Assembly: GCA_963775245.1 (NCBI GenBank)
Contig: CAVZID010000005.1
Location: forward strand, 112,267 to 176,266
Source: CAVSWT01 sp963775245
Lineage (GTDB): Bacteria; Bacteroidota; Ignavibacteria; Ignavibacteriales; Ignavibacteriaceae
Length of the DNA stretch: 64,000 nucleotides
Reading direction: 5' to 3'
Both the position numbers and the translations under genes were made by a program. Of this stretch, positions 16,588 to 24,744 are shown piece after piece; the stretch's first letter is position 1; each line of letters starts with the position of its first letter. The notes under the pieces were generated by a model. It searched no databases and was not told where the DNA came from. It worked only from the letters and a program-made list of their open reading frames with translations.

Positions 16588-18495
16588 TTATTTTTCACTC
16601 AAAGGAAAACAAGCAATTACTTTAGTACCGTTTTCAGGCGAAGAATAAATTGACAGTTCTCCCCCTGCTAATTCAACACGTTCCTGCATTCCTAATACAC
16701 CAATGCTATTTCCGTTCAATGCTCGTTTCCTCATTTCTGTTACATCAAATCCTTTTCCGTTGTCTTGTACCTCTAGTCTTAATTGATTTTCGAATATATT
16801 AATTTCAATTTTAACGTTTTTAGCTTCAGAGTGCCTTATAACATTATTAATAGCTTCCTGAACCACTCTATAGCATGTTACTTCTACCTCAGAAGAAAGC
16901 TTTTTATCTAATTCAATAGATTTCATTTTTATGTTAATGCCAGAACGCTGCGACTGTTTATTTATATACCAACCAAGAGTAGGTATTAAGCCTAAATCAT
17001 CCAGCATCGAAGGCCTTAAATCCAAAGAAAGATTTCTAACAAGCTGCAATGAATGTTCAACCAATTCAACACTATCTACCAGGTGGGATTTTAGTTTTGA
17101 TGACTTGGTATATTTATTTATTGCTTGAAGATTAATTTTTATTGCCGTTAAAGTTTGCCCTATTTCGTCATGAAGCTCTCGTGCTATTACTCTTCTTTCA
17201 CTTTCCTGTGCTTCAATTAATCTTCTAGATAATATTTTTAGCCTATCCTGAGCAACTTGTATTTTGTTAAATAATCTTTCCCTCTCTTCTTCTACTTTTT
17301 TTCTTTCAGTTATATCGCTGCAAATAAATTGTATAGCATTTTCTCCTTTATAGTAGAAAGGCATTGCAGTAGCTTCAAGATAAATTAAAGTTCCGTCTAA
17401 TTTATTTGCTTTAAGTTCCAGCAAAGGAGTTTTTTCATTTAATTCTAATTTATTCAACTCATCTGAAATAATTTTATAGTTTTCGTGCTGTATAAAATCA
17501 TTTATCGATTTGCCTACTACCTGCTCAGGATTTTCTACACCAAACAGTATAGCACCCGCTGCATTTATAAAAAGTATTTTTTCATCGTTTAAAATTCCAA
17601 CTGTATATGGTGAAAGTTCAACAAGCTGTCGATATCTTTCTTCGCTTTCTTTTATTGCTTCGTCAGCATTTTTTCTTTCAGTTATATCATCAAAAGTAGT
17701 ATAAACCTGGTAAGGTTTATCTTCCCTGCTCCTAAATAGCGGAACTGCATTTACATTGATCCATCGATAAACTTCATCATAAGGTGTTAAGATTCCCATT
17801 ACAAAATTCTGTACTTCTTTCCCCATATTTAAAGCAACTATTGCAGGATGTGCATCATCAATAACTTCTGTTCCATCTTCAAGAATTGATTTATAGCCGG
17901 ACGTCAATGAGGATTTACCCTGCATTTGCTCTAAGGATATTCCTAAAATTCTTTGCGCTGCCGGATTTGCAGATAAAATTCCTTTCCCAGTCTCTTCATA
18001 AATCACACCTTGTGTCATGGTCTCAAATAATGTACGGTGTTTTTGTTCCGAATATTTTAAAGCATCCTCATTCTTTTTTCTTTCGGAGATATCTCTTCCT
18101 ATTGCATAAAAATTATCAAATTCTGGAGATGGGGATATACTCCACTCAGTCCATAAATATTTCCCATTATTACATCTTAATCTGCCTTCAAACGTTTTTA
18201 TTTTATCCCCGGCTTGAAGATTCATCAATTTAACTTGAGCTGAAGTCTGATCGTCATAGTGAAATAAATCAGAAAATGAAATTGATGATATTGAAGTTGG
18301 ATCAAATCCGGTAATTTTTAATAAAGATACGCTGGCGTTTTTTATTATTCCATGAAAATTGGAAATAAGAAGAAGGTCAGAAGATAGTTTGAAGAAATTA
18401 TTTAAATCAGCATCAGGAGTTGCTAACTCAGAATTTATTTTATTTATATTTATGTTTTCTTTAATTAACATCCTGTTTTCATTAAATGGAACCAT
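16588..18495 (-). CDS. Three-PAS sensor histidine kinase of the NarX/HisKA_3 class
   Basis: The 635 residues carry three PAS domains (about 30-140, 148-275, 283-400), a coiled-coil linker, and a HisKA_3 dimerisation domain with H442 in ARELHDEIGQTL. The ATPase domain has EAINN at 547-551 and DNGKGFDV at 578-585. The ELHDEIGQ motif, in which Asp follows His, is typical of kinases paired with NarL/LuxR regulators, and such a regulator is encoded next. There is no transmembrane segment, so it senses inside the cell. This is the second complete soluble PAS kinase within 7 kb. Confidence 0.95.
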   Translation of the reverse strand: MVPFNENRMLIKENININKINSELATPDADLNNFFKLSSDLLLISNFHGIIKNASVSLLKITGFDPTSISSISFSDLFHYDDQTSAQVKLMNLQAGDKIKTFEGRLRCNNGKYLWTEWSISPSPEFDNFYAIGRDISERKKNEDALKYSEQKHRTLFETMTQGVIYEETGKGILSANPAAQRILGISLEQMQGKSSLTSGYKSILEDGTEVIDDAHPAIVALNMGKEVQNFVMGILTPYDEVYRWINVNAVPLFRSREDKPYQVYTTFDDITERKNADEAIKESEERYRQLVELSPYTVGILNDEKILFINAAGAILFGVENPEQVVGKSINDFIQHENYKIISDELNKLELNEKTPLLELKANKLDGTLIYLEATAMPFYYKGENAIQFICSDITERKKVEEERERLFNKIQVAQDRLKILSRRLIEAQESERRVIARELHDEIGQTLTAIKINLQAINKYTKSSKLKSHLVDSVELVEHSLQLVRNLSLDLRPSMLDDLGLIPTLGWYINKQSQRSGINIKMKSIELDKKLSSEVEVTCYRVVQEAINNVIRHSEAKNVKIEINIFENQLRLEVQDNGKGFDVTEMRKRALNGNSIGVLGMQERVELAGGELSIYSSPENGTKVIACFPLSEK

Positions 18496-18780
18496 TTGCT
18501 CTTATAAATCATTAAAAATTAATGAAATTACAGAGTATCCCACCAAGGATTAACAAATATCTTACCAATATTTGCTAATAAAAAAATAATCGACTTCAGG
18601 AAGTCAATACGTAGAAAAGAATTAAATATCTAAGTTAATTTAATATTTAATTTACTGCAGGTTAAGAAATAAGGCTGGTTGAGATAAAACCTCAGGGAAA
18701 AATTACTTATTACTTCGAATTCCCTTAGATAATTCTACCGAAATAAATTCTGATTTTGAATTTTGACCTTAAAATTATGA

Positions 18781-19725
18781 TTAGATTTGCTTTTTATTAG
18801 ATTCAACTTTATCCGGCATTTCCAAAACTAAAGTTTCATCATGGTATTTCATAAAATTTTTGCTTGGTTTAATCCCCTCCCCTAATTTTTCTGCGTATAC
18901 TTGCGTAAATTCTGCGCCTATAAAAAGAATTTGCGCAGAATAATAAACCCATAATAATAATATCACTAATGAACTTGCAGCCCCATAAGTAGAGCCCAGT
19001 GTACTTTGCCCGATATACAAACCAATTAAATATTTACCCAGCACAAAAAGAACTGATGTAACTAATGAACCAAACCAAACATGCCTCCATTCAAGTTCAA
19101 CATCCGGCAGTCCTTTGAAAATCATTCCGAACAAAATGAATATTATTAATATTGAAATGACGATATCGATTGAGTCAAGAAGAAATACTGGTATAGTAAC
19201 TAATACTTTATTAATATAGGAGCTTAGTGCAGAAATAAGTGAGCTTATTATTAAGGAAACAAGCAATAAAAAACCCGTTCCAATTACAACCCCAAATGAT
19301 TTGATTCTATCTTTAAGCAAACTTTTAATAAAATTTTGACCTGGTTTTGGTTTTACTTTCCAAATCATATCCAAGGAGTCTTGAAGCTCAACAAATACCA
19401 CCGTGGAACCAATTATCATTGTAATTAAGCTCATTGTAATTGCAATAATATTTGCGCTGGATAGACTGACTTTCTTTAAAGCATTTTGAATGAGTACCGC
19501 ACTCTCGCTGCCTACCATATCTTTAATCTCATTTACAATTTGTCCACTAGCAGCTTTTTCGCCAAATATTAATCCAGCCACACTTATTGCAATAATTAAT
19601 AACGGGGCTAATGAAAATATCGTATAAAATGATAAAGCAGCTCCGAGTTTTGGGCATTTGTCATCAATGAATTTATTGATAACATCAAGCAGGAATTCCC
19701 AAATAAATTTGATATTTTTTTTCAT
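18781..19725 (-). CDS. YihY/BrkB-family inner-membrane protein
   Basis: This 314-residue protein has six hydrophobic segments and the family opening DDKCPKLGAALSFYTIFSLAPLL. Later come QDSLDMIWKVKP and the loop YGAASSLVILLLWVYYSAQILFIGAEFTQVY, both conserved in YihY/BrkB proteins. Members were once annotated as ribonuclease BN, which is a mistaken transfer; the true function is unsettled, with a transporter or permease role suspected. The tail of about 30 residues is polar and cytoplasmic. It lies alone between the kinase and the beta-lactamase gene. Its stop is followed by only AT-rich sequence with no clear terminator. Confidence 0.9.
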   Translation of the reverse strand: MKKNIKFIWEFLLDVINKFIDDKCPKLGAALSFYTIFSLAPLLIIAISVAGLIFGEKAASGQIVNEIKDMVGSESAVLIQNALKKVSLSSANIIAITMSLITMIIGSTVVFVELQDSLDMIWKVKPKPGQNFIKSLLKDRIKSFGVVIGTGFLLLVSLIISSLISALSSYINKVLVTIPVFLLDSIDIVISILIIFILFGMIFKGLPDVELEWRHVWFGSLVTSVLFVLGKYLIGLYIGQSTLGSTYGAASSLVILLLWVYYSAQILFIGAEFTQVYAEKLGEGIKPSKNFMKYHDETLVLEMPDKVESNKKQI

Positions 19726-19793
19726 TTTCAGCCTACCGAATCCTTTTCATATTTTGAAAACAATCAATTATAGATAAAATTAAAATAGAAATG

Positions 19794-20681
19794 TCATCTT
19801 TGCGTATTCAAATAATCATAAATCATTCTTGAAATTTCAGCCTGCATTTTAATAACCCCTTCTTCATCTTTAACATTTTTAGATAACAATACCAGAATGT
19901 ATTCCCTTCCATCCGGTAAATAAATTATTCCAGAGTCATGCCCAACACCGGTAATGGAACCAGTTTTATGTGCAACTTTAACATCGCTTGGCAAATCCGC
20001 CGGAATTCTTTCATTAAATTTTTGCTGTAGTAATATATTTATCATGTCATTACAAGATGAATCTGATAATATTTTATGTTCGGCAATCGATTTAAATATA
20101 AACATTAAATCATAGGCTGTAGTTGTATTATTCAATCCAAGATTAAAAGCCTTATTATCTTCAACACCGCGTAAAACTTGGATATCATTGGCTCCTATTT
20201 GTTTCATAGTTTTCATAACATTTTTAGCATCAACCAAATCAATTAAGATATTTGTAGCAAGATTACTGCTTACAGTTATCATTTCATAAACCAAATCATA
20301 AATAGTTTTTTTATGCCCAATATATTTATACAGCCCATCGCCTGAATCTTCTTCGATGTCCATCGAATATGCTGAACCGTCAACTATACTTTTAAATTCA
20401 TTCTTAATTAAGATTGAATCGTTAAGATTAAACTTCCCTTCTTCTGCCTGCTTTAATACTTCAATCATTACAGGAGTTTTCATTGTACTGGCTGCATGGA
20501 ACTCTTCTTTTTCATTTATAAAAATATTATCTGATGTATTATCAAGGTTTAAATATGCTAAAGCAAAATCCCCTTCATATTTATTGAAATGATTAATTAT
20601 TTCATGTTTTAATGAATTAATATTAGTTTGTGCCATCACAAAACTCCAGCTTGATAAAAAAAGAAAAATAATATTTTTCAT
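19794..20681 (-). CDS. Class A beta-lactamase-family serine hydrolase
   Basis: A signal peptide (about 1-17, ending VMAQ) precedes a class A fold. The active-site motif STMK places Ser65 and Lys68; SSN at 138-140 corresponds to SDN; Glu174 in RGVEDNKAFN is a candidate omega-loop glutamate; and KTG is at 239-241. All the usual catalytic motifs are present, so it could hydrolyse beta-lactams, though the SSN variant and the RGVED loop place it among environmental class A-like enzymes whose substrates are mostly untested. Its ATG overlaps the stop of the nuclease gene by four bases (ATGA), which implies translational coupling to that gene. A resistance phenotype is not implied by sequence alone. 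Confidence 0.9.
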   Translation of the reverse strand: MKNIIFLFLSSWSFVMAQTNINSLKHEIINHFNKYEGDFALAYLNLDNTSDNIFINEKEEFHAASTMKTPVMIEVLKQAEEGKFNLNDSILIKNEFKSIVDGSAYSMDIEEDSGDGLYKYIGHKKTIYDLVYEMITVSSNLATNILIDLVDAKNVMKTMKQIGANDIQVLRGVEDNKAFNLGLNNTTTAYDLMFIFKSIAEHKILSDSSCNDMINILLQQKFNERIPADLPSDVKVAHKTGSITGVGHDSGIIYLPDGREYILVLLSKNVKDEEGVIKMQAEISRMIYDYLNTQR

Positions 20682-22378
20682 TTCAATAATATCATTGATT
20701 TGGTTGAAGAATAAGTTTTGCCATAAGAATCTGATATTTGAAGTTTGTAAAAATAAATTCCTGAAGATAAATTATTTCCATTAAATGTTGTTTCAAAAGT
20801 TCCGGCCTGTTTTGCACCATCGACTAATGTTGAAATTTCATTACCAAGTATATCATAAATTTTTAAATACACTAAAGCCTCCCCTTTGAGTAGGTTTGGA
20901 GAGGAAGGGATTGTATATCTTATTTTTGTTGTGGGATTAAACGGATTCGGGTAATTCTGATATAACTGATAATTGGATATAACTTCACTTACATTTTCTA
21001 CAGCAGTAACTTTATTTTTTACATTTCCAATTAATTTTATTTGCTGATTTCCGCCATTTGATTTAATCGTCAACAAAGCATTACTAATATCTAATGTTTG
21101 CGGATGAAAAATTATTTGTACAGTATCAATCCCAAATGGCTCAATGGTAGAACTAGAATTTAAAATTTCAAAATCTAACTTTGATAAAGAATAATTTGAA
21201 ATGATTAAAGTTCCTTTACTAGGATTACATAAAACTAAATTCATCATGGAAGTATCGGATATTGAAGTCGAATCAGAAATTATTTTTCCCGGGACAGCTT
21301 CAAGCAGAGCTGTTTTTGGCTTGTCTTCATCTGTTCTGAAGTTATAAATCCTATCAACAAACTCCGGATGGTCTATAAAAGGATTTCTATTTTTTTGAAG
21401 TATAGCAATTGCTTCGTTTCTATTTCGTTCTTTTACAGAAACAGTATCAAGCTTATTCCAAATTCTAAAAATGTTTTCCTGAGTTTTATCAAGAAAACCT
21501 CCATAATTCTGAGGATAGCGGGCGATAAAATAAAACATAGAACGGCTTACATCTCCTTTATGCTCATCACGCGGTTCATATATTGTCTTTCCGCTGCTAT
21601 CTGTTCCTAGCTTACTTCCTCCTTCCTGCCAGGAAATATTGACAACATCCCCAAAAGGATAATTCGCTCTTTTTGAATTTGCATTATTATCAGTAGGGTA
21701 AAGATGATACAAGTCTGATTTCATAGGTTCATTGCTATTAAAATTTGACTGCGGCCAGGTATGTTCTGTATTAAAGCTGTAATTATTTTGTGCATCACTT
21801 CTGCTTGTGTAACCAACAGCCAATCTTCCAGTGTAAACACATTCCAGAGTATTTTTAGAGGCACCCATTCCATTTGTCTTTTGATTATCAATATTCATAA
21901 ACATTTCATCTCTTGCCGAATTATATCCAAGAGAAGTATGCCCGCTAACAAATTTTGTCAGAGCCTTTTTAAGCTGTGAATCATAAAGATTAAAAGTTAA
22001 ACTGTCGTATAAATCATTAAACTTTCCTGAACCTTTCACATTTATGACAACAGCACGTAAACTATCGTTTGTCTGAAAAATAAAAATATCCTTATCAATT
22101 ACATTTTGAATGGGCTTGTAGTATGATGTAATTTTAACACTATCGTTATGTCCAATTATAAAAGAAGAATCACTAACAGAAAAACTTTCATTATAATTTT
22201 CAAAAAAGATATTATCCATTTTATCGGATGAATTAGTTAGATAAAATATTACACTATCAATTTTTCCTGTTTGAACTTGTGGAAAATTAATACTCGTCTT
22301 ATAAATAGTTAACTGTGCATTAGCTGTAAAAATTAATATTAAACAGATGATAATGGTTTTGAATGTTACCTTCTGCAA
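20678..22378 (-). CDS. Secreted endonuclease I with type IX secretion tail
   Basis: From the chosen TTG start (566 residues) a signal peptide MQKVTFKTIIICLILIF..NAQ opens the protein. A beta-sandwich region of about 110 residues follows, then an endonuclease I domain with HTWPQSNF, SDLYHLYPTDNNANSKRANYPFG and the DEHKGDVSRSMFYFIARYP region, a second beta-sandwich region, and a C-terminal type A sorting domain (YQNYPNPFNPTTKI ... SGIYFYKLQ). It is predicted to be exported by Sec, carried across the outer membrane by the type IX system and anchored or released. I prefer the TTG at 22378 over the ATG at 22453 because GGGAG precedes it and it starts a clean signal peptide. A GC-rich insert in the sorting domain is described in the findings. 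Confidence 0.88.
   Translation of the reverse strand: MQKVTFKTIIICLILIFTANAQLTIYKTSINFPQVQTGKIDSVIFYLTNSSDKMDNIFFENYNESFSVSDSSFIIGHNDSVKITSYYKPIQNVIDKDIFIFQTNDSLRAVVINVKGSGKFNDLYDSLTFNLYDSQLKKALTKFVSGHTSLGYNSARDEMFMNIDNQKTNGMGASKNTLECVYTGRLAVGYTSRSDAQNNYSFNTEHTWPQSNFNSNEPMKSDLYHLYPTDNNANSKRANYPFGDVVNISWQEGGSKLGTDSSGKTIYEPRDEHKGDVSRSMFYFIARYPQNYGGFLDKTQENIFRIWNKLDTVSVKERNRNEAIAILQKNRNPFIDHPEFVDRIYNFRTDEDKPKTALLEAVPGKIISDSTSISDTSMMNLVLCNPSKGTLIISNYSLSKLDFEILNSSSTIEPFGIDTVQIIFHPQTLDISNALLTIKSNGGNQQIKLIGNVKNKVTAVENVSEVISNYQLYQNYPNPFNPTTKIRYTIPSSPNLLKGEALVYLKIYDILGNEISTLVDGAKQAGTFETTFNGNNLSSGIYFYKLQISDSYGKTYSSTKSMILLK
20878..20909. repeat. GC-rich repeat-like insert inside the sorting domain
   Basis: The plus strand here reads CCTCCCCTTTGAG, then TAGGTTTGG, then AGAGGAAGGG. 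It is far more GC-rich than its surroundings and encodes the residues SPNLLKGEA between the strands TIPSS and LVYLKIYD, which in most such tails are nearly adjacent. It resembles the intergenic palindromes seen at 50164-50255, so it may be one that inserted in frame. Confidence 0.45.
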
Positions 22379-22526
22379 AAGGACTCCCTTTAAAATTAAA
22401 TCAATAATAATAGATGAGCTATTCCGAATCCAAACATTTTTCTTTATTTTCACCCATCCAAAATTACGAAATGTTTTTTTGACTATAAAAAGTAATCACA
22501 ATTTTATTAATCAATTGGGAGTTGGT

Positions 22527-22940
22527 GTGCAATTATTGGATAATGACTTTGAAGAATTTGTTTATGTAAAAGAATCCGGAATACATGGCAAAGGTTTATT
22601 TTCTTCTGTTAAGATAGAAGAAGGCGAAACAATAATGGTTATTAAAGGAGAAGTAATTTCAGGCGATGAATGCGAACGCCGTGAAGATGAAGAAGATAAT
22701 GTTTACATATTTTGGAACGGTGATGATTGTTATATTGACACAGCTATGACGGATAAAATAAAATTCATTAATCATAAGTGTGATTTCAACTGTGAAGTTG
22801 CTGATGGAGATGAAACTTCGCTTTTACTGGTAGCCAACTGTGATATCGAGCCGGGTGATGAATTGACTATTGATTATGGCTATGAAGAAATTTATGAATA
22901 TTGTAGATGCGAAAAATGTGTGCTTAAGGTTGCTGTTTAG
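22527..22940 (+). CDS. SET-domain protein (lysine methyltransferase-like)
   Basis: The 137-residue protein is a compact SET domain: GIHGKGLFSSVKIEEGETIMVIKGE at the start, FINHKCDFNCEV matching the NHSC.PNC S-adenosylmethionine-binding motif, and GDELTIDYGYE matching the catalytic ELT.DY motif. A post-SET-like cysteine cluster YCRCEKC follows. The pieces needed for protein-lysine methylation are present, but the target is unknown. I chose the GTG at 22527 because GGGAG lies five bases before it and the SET fold starts right after; the upstream ATG at 22347 would overlap the divergent nuclease gene. The 148 bases between the two starts must hold divergent promoters. Confidence 0.87.
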   Translation: MQLLDNDFEEFVYVKESGIHGKGLFSSVKIEEGETIMVIKGEVISGDECERREDEEDNVYIFWNGDDCYIDTAMTDKIKFINHKCDFNCEVADGDETSLLLVANCDIEPGDELTIDYGYEEIYEYCRCEKCVLKVAV

Positions 22941-22951
22941 TTTAAAATAAG

Positions 22952-23070
22952 GAGGCTGTCTCAAAAGTAATTTATGCTGTCACACTAAGCTTGTCGAAGT
23001 GTGATTTAATCTTGAAAAATCAGTCTTCGATAAACTCAGACTTACAAATTTCACCAATTGAGACAGCCTC
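22952..23070. repeat. MITE-like palindromic element (copy A)
   Basis: A perfect 13-bp inverted repeat, GAGGCTGTCTCAA at 22952-22964 and TTGAGACAGCCTC at 23058-23070, bounds a 119-base element in the spacer between the convergent SET and pepD genes. Inside are TCACACT/AGTGTGA and CAGTCTTCGA-type blocks. The inside matches the element at 54725-54800: both begin TGTCACACT, contain GATTTAATCT, and end CAGTCTTCGA followed by CTCAGA. It may also serve as a transcription terminator. It encodes no protein. Confidence 0.6.
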
Positions 23071-23189
23071 TTTAAGAATCACACCATTATCAAAATTACA
23101 AACCCAATATCAAATTGAAAATATTGCACATAATTCAAGTATAAATCGTAATGCAAGATTGACCGGATTTTTAGCTAAAGCTAATTTCA

Positions 23190-24653
23190 TTATTTAGCAG
23201 CTAACTCTTTTAAAATACCTTTCAGCAAATCATAGAACTTTTCTACTGTTGCAATATTCACTCTTTCATTCGGGGAATGAGCGCCTTCGATAGTTGGCCC
23301 GAAAGATATCATATCCAGCCCTGGATTTTTATCTCCTAAAATTCCGCATTCAAGTCCGGCGTGAATTGCTTTAATTTCAGGCTCTTTATTGAAAAGCTCT
23401 TTAAAAACTTTTTTAGATGTTTTAAGAATAGATGAATCCATATCCGGTTTCCAGCCTGGATAACCATCAGTTGCACTTATTTTACCTCCTGCTAATTCAA
23501 AAACTGCTTTAACATTATTGGCGATATTTCTTCTTGAACTGTCTATTGAACTTCTTTGACTTGTTCCAAAGCTTAAACTATCGCCATTTATTTTTATAGT
23601 TGCAACATTAGTTGATGTCTCAACTAAATCGGGAATGTCCTGACTCATAGTAATAACACCGTGAGGCAAAGCAAGCGATGTATTAATAATTTTTTTTGTA
23701 AACGCTTTAGTAAAGGTTTTATCTGATTTGTAACCGGATTTTTTTACTTCAATTTTTAATCCGCTGTCCGAGGTTTTAAATTCATTCAATACTTGTTTTT
23801 GAAGTTCTGTAATTTTATTTGAAATGTCTTTTTCATCTTTACTATTAATTAATATTATTGCTTCGGCTTCCCGCGGAATTGCATTCCGCAAACTTCCGCC
23901 TTCCAATTTTGAAATTGTGAAATCAAAACTTTCAATTTCTTTTAAAGCTCTTCCTAAAATTTTAATTGCGTTTCCTCTCCCTGCTTTAATATCCAAACCT
24001 GAATGGCCGCCTTTTAATCCTGTCACCATAATTTCTATAGGAATAAAATCAGCTTTGACTTTTTCCCATTCAATAGTAAAGTCGGCAAGTGTATCAACTC
24101 CCCCGGAACATCCTATGTAAAAAGCGCCATCTTCTTCGGAATCTAAATTCAATAAAGTCTTACCGGAAATAAATCCAGGCTCAAGATTAGTTGCACCTGT
24201 CAAACCTGTCTCTTCATCTACTGTTAATAAAACTTCAATCGGCCCATGAACTATATCATTATCAGTAGCGACTGCTAAGCCGGCAGCAACACCAATACCA
24301 TTATCACTTCCCAAAGTAGTTCCATCAGCAGTTATCCATCCGTCTTCTCTAATTACTTTTATCGGATCATTTTCAAAATCATGATTTGTATCCTTATTTT
24401 TTTCACATACCATGTCCACGTGTCCTTGTAAAACAACTGTTGAAGAATTTTCATACCCTTTGGTTGCAGGGACATAAAAAACAAGATTCCCAACTTTGTC
24501 TTCTTTAAACTTTATATCTAATTCTTTAGCTAAATTTTTCAAATGCTGAAGAATCTTTCCTTCTTTTTTGGAAGGACGCGGCACTTGTGTTATTTCATAA
24601 AATCTTTTCCATAAGATTTCTGGTTTAAGTCCTTGTACTGCTGTTTCCGGCAT
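23190..24653 (-). CDS. pepD: Aminoacyl-histidine dipeptidase (M20 metallopeptidase)
   Basis: At 487 residues it has the length of PepD, which cleaves Xaa-His dipeptides and other dipeptides in the cytoplasm. It shows the M20 zinc motifs LQGHVDMVCEKN, LGSDNGIGVA and VDEETGLTGA, the substrate motif HSGLDIKAGRGNAIK and the late LECGILGDKNPGLDMISFGPTIEGAHSPNE. I chose the ATG at 24653 because GGAGG lies exactly five bases upstream; the ATG at 24665 overlaps that Shine-Dalgarno. It lies downstream of typA beyond a terminator. Confidence 0.94.
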   Translation of the reverse strand: MPETAVQGLKPEILWKRFYEITQVPRPSKKEGKILQHLKNLAKELDIKFKEDKVGNLVFYVPATKGYENSSTVVLQGHVDMVCEKNKDTNHDFENDPIKVIREDGWITADGTTLGSDNGIGVAAGLAVATDNDIVHGPIEVLLTVDEETGLTGATNLEPGFISGKTLLNLDSEEDGAFYIGCSGGVDTLADFTIEWEKVKADFIPIEIMVTGLKGGHSGLDIKAGRGNAIKILGRALKEIESFDFTISKLEGGSLRNAIPREAEAIILINSKDEKDISNKITELQKQVLNEFKTSDSGLKIEVKKSGYKSDKTFTKAFTKKIINTSLALPHGVITMSQDIPDLVETSTNVATIKINGDSLSFGTSQRSSIDSSRRNIANNVKAVFELAGGKISATDGYPGWKPDMDSSILKTSKKVFKELFNKEPEIKAIHAGLECGILGDKNPGLDMISFGPTIEGAHSPNERVNIATVEKFYDLLKGILKELAAK

Positions 24654-24708
24654 TTTTTCCTCCATATACTTTTTTGGTTATTTACACTCGCATCGTGGCA
24701 AGTTAATA

Positions 24709-24738
24709 AAAAGGACGCCTTGTGAGCGTCCCTTTTTT
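24709..24738. terminator. Rho-independent terminator after typA
   Basis: GGACGC (24713-24718) and GCGTCC (24726-24731) form a GC-rich stem with a seven-base loop, flanked by A- and T-runs on both sides. On the minus strand it lies six bases past the typA stop and ends in TTTTT, so it should end the typA transcript. Confidence 0.85.
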
Positions 24739-24744
24739 CTAGTT

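Noticed and set aside
18781..19725. Ribonuclease BN
   Set aside because: The old RNase BN label for the YihY/BrkB family is a known misannotation; the true RNase BN is a zinc phosphodiesterase (ElaC). The protein is an integral membrane protein with no nuclease motif.
22347..22526. Longer SET protein starting at the ATG at 22347
   Set aside because: The extra 60 residues lack family resemblance, overlap the divergent nuclease gene, and include its signal-peptide coding strand. GGGAG before the GTG at 22527 supports the shorter form.
24654..24665. pepD start at the ATG at 24665
   Set aside because: That ATG overlaps the strong GGAGG that precedes the ATG at 24653 by five bases, so the later codon is the better start.
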